From Neobacillus endophyticus (GTDB lineage: Bacteria; Bacillota; Bacilli; Bacillales; Cytobacillaceae): DNA of 17,500 bases. This document shows positions 11,864-17,500 of the stretch, piece by piece. The stretch lies in assembly GCF_013248975.1 (NCBI RefSeq), contig NZ_JABRWH010000001.1, positions 1,665,001 through 1,682,500 on the forward strand, in the 5' to 3' direction. A program made the translations under genes and the position numbers. Below the pieces are notes generated by a model. That model was not told the origin of the DNA. It saw only the letters and a list, made by a program, of their open reading frames with translations, and ran no database searches. Each line of letters begins with the position of its first letter. The first letter of the stretch is position 1.

Positions 11864-12525
11864 GAACATCCCCCTGTTCTAAAATGTGTTTGTTCAGCTT
11901 TCTCTTTTAATGCCAATGAAAGTCGTTTCATGATAAGGTCTAAATCCTGATCGTTTTTTACGAAATCTAAATCATCGCCGTTGAAGCGAAGAACAGGTAT
12001 TTCCGGATGTTCCTTTTCAAACAACGCCATGGTATGTTCATAATCTAAAGATAATTGCTCCAAATAAAGCGGGCTGATATTTTTTTCTACTTCGCGCCCT
12101 CTAAGTTTAATCCGTTTTAACAATGTATCAAGGCTTGCGTTTAAATAAATGATCACGTTCGGTTTTGGCATATCTTCAGTTAAGATTTGATAAATCTTAT
12201 AATATTTTGCGTATTCACTTGGATTCAATGTTCTCTGGGCAAAAATCAAATTTTTGAATATATGATAATCAGCAACGACAGCTTGATTTTTGCTAATATA
12301 TTGGGTATTGATATCTCCTAATTGTTTAAATCGATTGCACAGAAAAAACATCTCTGTCTGAAAGCTCCATTCCTCAATGTTTTCGTAAAATTTCCCCAGG
12401 AATGGATTTTCGTCAACAATTTCCTTTAAAAGGGCAAAATTAAATTGCTCCGAGATTGCTCTTGCAAGCGATGTTTTTCCCACACCGATCGGCCCTTCAA
12501 CCGTAATAAAGGGTGTAGCCCCCAT
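11860..12525 (-). CDS. dgk: Deoxyguanosine kinase
   Basis: Dgk phosphorylates deoxyguanosine (and related purine deoxynucleosides) in the salvage pathway. The 221-residue product resembles B. subtilis Dgk (YaaG, 207 aa) over its length: P-loop GPIGVGKT (11-18), EIVDENPFLGKFYENIEEWSF, the Asp-Tyr-His motif (86-88, in VVADYHIFKN) that replaces the DRS/ERS of other family members, and a lid RIKLRGR (138-144). The C-terminus is about 14 residues longer than in B. subtilis. The ATG at 12525 has AAGGGGG upstream at 6 nt. It forms an operon with the downstream kinase through a 4-base overlap. Together the pair allows salvage of several deoxynucleosides. Confidence 0.95.
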   Translation of the reverse strand: MGATPFITVEGPIGVGKTSLARAISEQFNFALLKEIVDENPFLGKFYENIEEWSFQTEMFFLCNRFKQLGDINTQYISKNQAVVADYHIFKNLIFAQRTLNPSEYAKYYKIYQILTEDMPKPNVIIYLNASLDTLLKRIKLRGREVEKNISPLYLEQLSLDYEHTMALFEKEHPEIPVLRFNGDDLDFVKNDQDLDLIMKRLSLALKEKAEQTHFRTGGCS

Positions 12526-12581
12526 TTTTATCCCCCTTCTCCTGCTGCTTGCATTGCTATGTTTAGCCAGACTAACTGGAA

Positions 12582-12659
12582 TTATCTATTTTTATGAATA
12601 TGGCAGAAAATCGTCAGTAAGCGACAATTTCCGCAATGACACAAAGAATATTCTATCAT
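12582..12659 (-). CDS. Possible 25-residue cysteine-rich peptide
   Basis: A short frame on the minus strand starts at ATG 12659, preceded by GAGGGA at 7 nt, a spacing as good as that of the real genes here, and ends at TAA 12584-12582. The peptide begins MIEYSLCHCGNC and has Cys at 7, 9, 12 and 19 and His at 8, 20 and 22, enough to bind a metal ion. It lies between the yaaH terminator and dgk, upstream of dgk on the same strand. The frame is open further upstream but there overlaps yaaH, so only this part is considered. I recognise no family. It could be chance: 78 bases are short, and the evidence is the ribosome-binding site and the Cys/His pattern only. Confidence 0.3.
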   Translation of the reverse strand: MIEYSLCHCGNCRLLTIFCHIHKNR

Positions 12660-12720
12660 AATCTGTCCCTCGATTGGATATGGAATATTTTTAAAGAAGT
12701 GAATTTCTTTGAGAGATATG

Positions 12721-12751
12721 AAAAAACTGCCGGATAAGCGGCAGTCTTTTG
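12721..12751 (-). terminator. yaaH terminator
   Basis: On the minus strand ACTGCCG (12745-12739) pairs with CGGCAGT (12732-12726), loop of six, followed by a run of T. It lies 19 bp after the yaaH stop. Confidence 0.85.
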
Positions 12752-12763
12752 AGAAAATATCTT

Positions 12764-14053
12764 TTAAGTAGCCCGTTTTGTTACATTGAAATTTTCTACA
12801 ATTAATAGCCAGTTCTGCGGGAATGCCAATCCAAGCTTCCAATAGCTCATACCGCGTAAATTGAGTTCTTTAATTAAATTAAATTTAGCTTGGATTGAGC
12901 GGGCATCTTCAAACCAGACCTCATGCTGCTTCCCGTCTGCAGCGGTATAGTTGAAATGTGGAGCTTGTGACTTTTCATCATACTGGATGGGAACATTATG
13001 CTGTGCTGCACGCTGTATGGCTTCCTGCGGGCTGACTGCCTCAGCAACGGTACCTTGGACAAACGGCAGTGTCCAATCATAACCATAAAGATTCTGCCCC
13101 ATAAGAATTTTATTAGAAGGGATTGCAGATACAGCATAGTCCATTACTTTTCTTACTTGATCAATAGGCGAGACTGCCATCGCAGGGCCGCCGCTGTAGC
13201 CCCACTCATATGACATAATGACCACAAAGTCGGATATTTCCCCATGTGCTTTATAATCATGGCCCTCATACCATTTACCTTTTTGTGTAGCACTGGTTTT
13301 TGGGGCAAGGGCTGTTGACATAAGCCAGCCCTCTTGATTAAATCTGGCCTTTGCTTTTCGTAAAAATTGGTTATAGGCATCACGATCAACAGGGCGTAAG
13401 TATTCGAAATCGAAGTGGATGTCACGAAAACCGTACTTTTTAGCGGTTGCCACGATATTATTGAGAAATGTATTCTGAATGGCCATATTTGTCAGGATGA
13501 TCCGCCCCAGTTCATCGCTGAATTGGTCATTTTCCTGATTGTTTATCACCATCATTAATACATTGCGGTTGGCCCTGGCTATGGCTGGGAAGTTATTGAG
13601 GAGCGGCTCCTTCAGTGTGCCATCACGCTGCGCTTGAAAGGCGAAAGGAGCTAAGTAAGTTAAATAGGGTCCAGCCTCCCTTGCGCTATTTTCCAAACTC
13701 GGCAAAATAGAAGTGCTGCGTGGTTCTACATAGCCATTAAATTCAGCATTTCTTTTTGGGGCTGCGGGGATATACAGACGTTGGCCCGTTTGAAGTGTCT
13801 GATTGACAGAAATTTGATTAACAGAGGCAACCTGTTGGGCGGAAACCCCTTCTTTTCTAGCTATCGATTGGACAGTATCCCCAGACTGTACAAAATGGAA
13901 CCTGCCAACAATAGGGATGACAAGTGATTGTCCGACGACAAGATTATTTGGATTTGGAAGATCATTAGCTTCGACAATATCTTGAGTAGTTGTATGGAAG
14001 GTTCTTGCTATGGTTGTTAATGATTCATTTTGTCTGACAACGTGGATTTGCAT
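12764..14053 (-). CDS. yaaH: Spore peptidoglycan N-acetylglucosaminidase (YaaH/SleL)
   Basis: YaaH is a spore-coat-associated glycoside hydrolase that cuts cortex fragments during germination. The 429-residue product has two LysM peptidoglycan-binding repeats (about 2-47 and 52-96) and a GH18 catalytic domain (about 105-429). The catalytic signature DIHFDFEYL carries Asp215 and the acid Glu217; YEWGYSGGP and YWKLGLAFPQNW are conserved further on. There is no signal peptide, as expected for a protein placed on the spore from the mother cell. The ATG at 14053 is chosen because GGGAGGAG lies 5 nt upstream and the first LysM begins at once; a near-cognate start at 14071 would include the ribosome-binding site. 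Unlike B. subtilis, no yaaI lies between yaaH and tadA. Length is similar to B. subtilis (427 aa). Confidence 0.96.
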   Translation of the reverse strand: MQIHVVRQNESLTTIARTFHTTTQDIVEANDLPNPNNLVVGQSLVIPIVGRFHFVQSGDTVQSIARKEGVSAQQVASVNQISVNQTLQTGQRLYIPAAPKRNAEFNGYVEPRSTSILPSLENSAREAGPYLTYLAPFAFQAQRDGTLKEPLLNNFPAIARANRNVLMMVINNQENDQFSDELGRIILTNMAIQNTFLNNIVATAKKYGFRDIHFDFEYLRPVDRDAYNQFLRKAKARFNQEGWLMSTALAPKTSATQKGKWYEGHDYKAHGEISDFVVIMSYEWGYSGGPAMAVSPIDQVRKVMDYAVSAIPSNKILMGQNLYGYDWTLPFVQGTVAEAVSPQEAIQRAAQHNVPIQYDEKSQAPHFNYTAADGKQHEVWFEDARSIQAKFNLIKELNLRGMSYWKLGLAFPQNWLLIVENFNVTKRAT

Positions 14054-14086
14054 TTTATCTCCTCCCTGCACATATGCGCTACCGCT

Positions 14087-14116
14087 ATTCTATGAGGTGG
14101 GAAGCAGATAAATGAT
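14087..14116 (-). promoter_or_regulatory. Possible sigma-E promoter of yaaH
   Basis: On the minus strand CATAGAAT (14094-14087) matches the sigma-E -10 (CATACAAT) at 7 of 8 bases. About 14 bp upstream is CATTTA (near 14114-14109), a partial match to the sigma-E -35 core. It lies 34 bp from the yaaH start. Mother-cell control of yaaH is known in B. subtilis; the site here is inferred. Confidence 0.45.
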
Positions 14117-14121
14117 ATAAT
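14113..14121 (+). promoter_or_regulatory. Possible tadA promoter (extended -10)
   Basis: TGATATAAT (14113-14121) is a perfect extended -10; the -35 region (about 14092-14098) is poor. A second TATAAT sits at 14152-14157, after the small palindrome CACCTT/AAGGTG (14134-14147). Either could serve tadA at 14207. Confidence 0.45.
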
Positions 14122-14206
14122 ATGGGCAAATTTCACCTTTCAAGGTGTTTATATAATGATTTTAGGATAAAATCTATAGTTAAGTAGGGGTTAGGATGGT
14201 TAATGA

Positions 14207-14753
<547 letters not shown>

Positions 14754-14792
14754 AAAAAAGCGTCAGTTACGACGCATTTAATAATTGGTATC

Positions 14793-15069
14793 AACTTTGC
14801 CGCGCTAGGTGGGGAGGCAGCGGTGCCCTGTACCCGCAATCCGCTCTAGCGGGACTGAATCCCTTCCCGAGGCTGATGACCTGTAGGGTCTGCCTTAAGT
14901 AAGTGGTGTTGACGCCCGGGTCCTGCGCAATGGGAATCCATGAACCATGTCAGGTCCGGAAGGAAGCAGCATTAAGTGGACTCTCCCATGTGCCGCAGGG
15001 GTGCCTGGGCCGAGCTAACTGCTTAAGTAACGCTTATGGGCGTCAGTCGACGGAAGGTGCGCGGCAGTT
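14793..15069 (+). ncRNA. scr: Signal recognition particle RNA (large, Bacillus type)
   Basis: This is the RNA scaffold of the signal recognition particle, which with Ffh targets nascent membrane and secreted proteins. It is the long Gram-positive form with an Alu domain: the 5' part has GCTAGGTGGGGAGG (about 14804-14817), and the apical helix 8 region with GTCAGGTCCGGAAGGAAGCAGC (about 14949-14970, GGAA tetraloop) is the Ffh-binding site. The termini pair, GCCGCGC (14799-14805) with GCGCGGC (15059-15065), extendable by AACT/AGTT, giving about 277 nt against 271 in B. subtilis. GACGCCC (14911-14917) pairs with GGGCGTC (15038-15044) in helix 5. The precursor probably carries a 33-nt leader and is trimmed. 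End points are from pairing and approximate. Confidence 0.95.
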
Positions 15070-15087
15070 ATTACATATTATAAAATG

Positions 15088-15118
15088 AAAACTCATCCTT
15101 TTTTAGGATGGGTTTTTT
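15088..15118 (+). terminator. SRP RNA terminator
   Basis: CATCCT (15094-15099) pairs with AGGATG (15105-15110), extended outward by T-G, C-G and A-T pairs, and is followed by six T residues. It closes the SRP RNA unit about 20 nt after the mature 3' end. Confidence 0.9.
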
Positions 15119-15139
15119 AATTACTCGTAAGGATTCGCT

Positions 15140-15169
15140 TTGAAATCATTCAAACATTTACTGTATAAT
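15140..15169 (+). promoter_or_regulatory. dnaX promoter
   Basis: TTGAAA (15140-15145) and a perfect TATAAT (15164-15169) are spaced by 18 bp. It lies between the SRP RNA terminator and the dnaX ribosome-binding site, and likely drives dnaX-ebfC-recR. Confidence 0.7.
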
Positions 15170-15204
15170 AGATAAGATGAAAATTTCCGAAGGGGGCGTT
15201 GTCT

Positions 15205-16893
15205 TTGGCGTATCAAGCTTTATATCGTGTATGGCGTCCGCAAACTTTTTTTGATGTGGTTGGACAAGAACATGTAACGAAGACATTGCAAAATGCCCTG
15301 CTTCAGCAAAAAACTTCTCATGCGTATCTCTTTTCCGGACCAAGGGGAACAGGTAAAACAAGTGCAGCCAAAATTTTGGCAAAGGCTATTAACTGTGAGC
15401 ATGCACCAGTTGCGGAACCATGTAATGAATGTGCGGCATGCCGTGGAATTACAAATGGTACCATTCCGGATGTTTTGGAATTTGACGCAGCTTCGAACTC
15501 TCGTGTAGAAGAAATGAGAGATGTTCTGGATAAGGTCAGATTTGCTCCGACAGCGGTTAACTATAAGGTCTATATCATTGATGAAGTGCATATGCTCTCG
15601 ATTAGTGCTTTTAATGCATTGCTGAAAACACTAGAGGAGCCTCCGAAGCATGTCATTTTTATTTTGGCCACTACAGAACCGCATAAAATTCCGTTAACGA
15701 TCATCTCCAGATGTCAAAGGTTTGATTTTAGACGGATTACCGCTCAATCAATTGTCAACCGAATGAAGTTAATTCTCCAGGAAACAGGCGTGAATTGTGA
15801 TGATAATGCCTTACAATTAATTGCTAGAGCGGCTGAGGGCGGTATGCGTGATGCCTTAAGTCTATTAGATCAAGCTATTTCCTACAGTGAAGATCGAGTA
15901 ACCGTGGAGGATGCTTTAACGGTAACAGGGTCGGTATCTCAAGGTTTCTTGAATAAAATGGCTGCAGCCTTCCGTGAAAAGGATGTGGTCAAAGGATTAG
16001 AGGCCTTGGAGGAGCTGTTATTTCACGGGAAAGACCCTGCGCGATTTATTGAGGATCTTATTTTATTTTATCGTGATATGCTGCTTTACAAGACTGCTCC
16101 AAAGCTGGAAGAATCATTGGAAAGAGTACTGCTCGATGACGAGTTTCGGAGACTGACGGAGGAAATGTCAACAGCAGAGATATACCAGTTGATAGATCTG
16201 TTAAATAAAACACAGCAGGATATGCGTTGGACCAATCACCCCAGGATTTTTCTGGAGGTTGCCATCGTCAAATTGTGTCAATTGGATGTAAAACAGACAA
16301 TGCAGGCACAACCGGAAAATATGGAACAATTATTATCACGGATCGACCAGCTGGAAAACGAGCTGCGAATATTAAAAGAACATGGCGTGGCCAGATCGCA
16401 GCAAGATCCAGCTGCCCAGACTCAAAAATCGGCACAAAGGGTATCGAGGAATTCATTTCAGGCGCCAGTTGGAAAAATCAATGAGGTTCTTAAACAAGCA
16501 ACTAAGAATGATCTGAATCTTGTCAAAGCCAGTTGGGGAGAAATGAGGGCTGGTTTGCTGAAATCGCAGGCAGCTCTGTTAAGTGAAGCTGAACCGGTGG
16601 CTGCTTCTTCAGCCGCTTTAATTATAAAATTTAAGCATGGGATGATTTGCCAAATGGCGATGAACCGTAGTGATTTTATTGAAGCGGTAACGTCAGCTTT
16701 AATGAAATTAACCGGTAGAAAGCTATTGCTGTTAGGTATTCCTGAAGATCAATGGCATTCCCTGAGGGAAAATTTCCTGAGTAGTCAACACGATGACCTA
16801 GAAGAGGGAAGTGGTACGACCAGGGAAGAAGAACCTCATATTGCCGAAGCAAAGAAGCTATTTGGTGCAGAGATTGTTGAAATTATTGATTAA
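15205..16893 (+). CDS. dnaX: DNA polymerase III subunit gamma/tau
   Basis: DnaX is the ATPase of the clamp loader, which puts the beta clamp onto primed DNA and holds polymerase and helicase together. The 562-residue product is near the B. subtilis length (563). Domain I: Walker A GPRGTGKT (45-52), the zinc cysteines 64, 73, 76 and 79, Walker B with DEVH (126-129) and sensor SRC (168-170). Domains II-III follow to about 360; the C-terminal tau-specific part contains a linker and a conserved end (EAKKLFGAEIVEI). TTG at 15205 is chosen as start: AGGGGG (15191-15196) lies 8 nt upstream and the protein then begins MAYQALYRVW, matching MSYQALYRV of B. subtilis. TTG at 15199 would leave only 2 nt. 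I see no A6G-type frameshift site, so only the full-length form is expected. Confidence 0.97.
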   Translation: MAYQALYRVWRPQTFFDVVGQEHVTKTLQNALLQQKTSHAYLFSGPRGTGKTSAAKILAKAINCEHAPVAEPCNECAACRGITNGTIPDVLEFDAASNSRVEEMRDVLDKVRFAPTAVNYKVYIIDEVHMLSISAFNALLKTLEEPPKHVIFILATTEPHKIPLTIISRCQRFDFRRITAQSIVNRMKLILQETGVNCDDNALQLIARAAEGGMRDALSLLDQAISYSEDRVTVEDALTVTGSVSQGFLNKMAAAFREKDVVKGLEALEELLFHGKDPARFIEDLILFYRDMLLYKTAPKLEESLERVLLDDEFRRLTEEMSTAEIYQLIDLLNKTQQDMRWTNHPRIFLEVAIVKLCQLDVKQTMQAQPENMEQLLSRIDQLENELRILKEHGVARSQQDPAAQTQKSAQRVSRNSFQAPVGKINEVLKQATKNDLNLVKASWGEMRAGLLKSQAALLSEAEPVAASSAALIIKFKHGMICQMAMNRSDFIEAVTSALMKLTGRKLLLLGIPEDQWHSLRENFLSSQHDDLEEGSGTTREEEPHIAEAKKLFGAEIVEIID

Positions 16894-16917
16894 TTAACTA
16901 TTTGGAGGTAGAAAATT

Positions 16918-17235
16918 ATGATGCGTGGCGGCGGAAATATGCAAAATATGATGAAGCAAATGCAAAAAATGCAAAAGAAAATGCAAGAGGCTCAAGAAGA
17001 ATTAGGAAAACAAACTGTAGAAGGTACTGCTGGAGGCGGTATGGTAACTGTTAAAGTATCAGGCCATAAAGAAGTAGTGGATATTGCCATTAAACCTGAA
17101 GCAGTAGATCCGGATGATATTGAAATGCTGCAGGATTTAGTTCTAGCTGCTGTAAATGATGCGCTAAAAAAAGCAGACGAAATGACAAACAATACAATGG
17201 GGCAGTTTACAAAAGGTCTAAATCTGCCATTTTAA
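16918..17235 (+). CDS. ebfC: Nucleoid-associated protein, YbaB/EbfC family
   Basis: This is a small DNA-binding protein of the YbaB/EbfC family (YaaK in B. subtilis, 107 aa), a dimer with a tweezer-like fold and a proposed nucleoid role. The 105-residue product begins with a Met/Gln/Lys-rich helix ([19 protein letters not shown]) and then has the conserved [16 protein letters not shown] and MGQFTKG segments. ATG 16918 is preceded by GGAGG at 9 nt; a second ATG follows at once and may also be used. It starts 24 bp after dnaX stops and precedes recR, the order dnaX-ebfC-recR found in most bacteria. Confidence 0.96.
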   Translation: MMRGGGNMQNMMKQMQKMQKKMQEAQEELGKQTVEGTAGGGMVTVKVSGHKEVVDIAIKPEAVDPDDIEMLQDLVLAAVNDALKKADEMTNNTMGQFTKGLNLPF

Positions 17236-17242
17236 TAAATAA

Positions 17243-17294
17243 ATTCAGGTATCCCTCTATTTTCTGGGCACATGTCCAAAGGTAGAGGGTGAAT
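17243..17294 (+). other. Stem-loop between ebfC and recR
   Basis: CCCTCTA (17253-17259) pairs with TAGAGGG (17283-17289), and outside it ATTCA (17243-17247) with TGAAT (17290-17294). The following TTTTCATTT is a poor U-tract, so at most a weak terminator or attenuator ahead of recR is suggested. Confidence 0.5.
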
Positions 17295-17320
17295 TTTCAT
17301 TTAAGAGAGGAATTATAAAA

Positions 17321-17500
17321 ATGCATTATCCTGAACCGATCTCTAAGCTGATTGACAGCTTTATGAAATTACCGGGAATTGGCCCGAAAACAGCCTCTCG
17401 ACTAGCATTCCATGTTTTAAGTATGAAAGAAGATACGGTCCTCGACTTTGCGAAAGCTTTGGTAAATGCAAAACGAAATTTAACGTATTGTTCCGTCTGC
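17321..17500 (+). CDS. recR: Recombination protein RecR, 3' end cut by window
   Basis: RecR works with RecO to load RecA at gaps and breaks. Only the first 60 codons are in the window. They include the helix-hairpin-helix DNA-binding motif [17 protein letters not shown] (19-35) and the first pair of zinc-finger cysteines, Cys57 and Cys60 (in CSVC, at the window edge). The ATG at 17321 is preceded by AGAGAGG at about 10 nt and gives the family N-terminus [19 protein letters not shown]. It lies 85 bp after ebfC, separated by a stem-loop. Confidence 0.97.
   Translation, partial: MHYPEPISKLIDSFMKLPGIGPKTASRLAFHVLSMKEDTVLDFAKALVNAKRNLTYCSVC

Noticed and set aside
12582..12842. 86-codon minus-strand frame running out of yaaH
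   Set aside because: Most of it overlaps the yaaH coding region and terminator in another frame; only the last 25 codons have a credible start signal.
14903..15088. 61-codon plus-strand frame within the SRP RNA
   Set aside because: It is a chance frame in a structured RNA gene.
15205..16893. Programmed frameshift producing a short gamma form of DnaX
   Set aside because: I found no A6G slippery sequence with a downstream hairpin. The run of six A at about 15308-15313 is near the 5' end and is followed by C.

Overview
The window is the origin-proximal, rrn-linked segment of a Bacillaceae (low-GC, endospore-forming Firmicute) chromosome. Gene order matches Bacillus subtilis from the end of an rRNA operon to recR: 23S-5S, yaaC(-), guaB, dacA, pdxS, pdxT, serS, tRNA-Ser, dck(-), dgk(-), yaaH(-), tadA, SRP RNA, dnaX, ebfC, recR. 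The products closely resemble B. subtilis proteins but are not identical. Signs of a different genus (something like Neobacillus, Mesobacillus or Cytobacillus; this is inference) are the absence of yaaI, a dck-locus kinase of deoxyadenosine-kinase type, and insertions in two intergenic gaps.

Layout. 1-2960: most of a 23S rRNA gene (cut by the window edge), a 5S gene and the operon terminator. 2974-5576: the divergent pair yaaC/guaB. 5577-5937: a gene-free stretch holding a decayed 176-bp extragenic repeat with perfect 8-bp inverted ends. 5938-7362: dacA and its terminator. 7469-9152: pdxS and pdxT (PLP synthase), unusually separated by about 210 bp of strongly folded DNA. 9153-9598: gene-free apart from a serine T-box leader. 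9599-11139: serS, tRNA-Ser(UGA) and a terminator. 11168-14053 (minus): two overlapping deoxynucleoside kinase genes, a possible 25-residue cysteine-rich peptide, and the spore-wall hydrolase yaaH. 14207-17500: tadA, SRP RNA, dnaX, ebfC and the first 60 codons of recR.

Functionally this is housekeeping DNA: ribosome and tRNA supply (rRNA, tRNA-Ser, serS, tadA), protein targeting (SRP RNA), nucleotide supply (guaB, dck, dgk), vitamin B6 (pdxST), cell wall (dacA, yaaH) and replication/recombination (dnaX, ebfC, recR). I see no defence system, CRISPR array, prophage or intact transposon. The observations most worth following are the folded element between pdxS and pdxT, the degenerate repeat after guaB, an Asp in place of Asn in the second active-site motif of DacA, and the small cysteine-rich ORF upstream of dgk.
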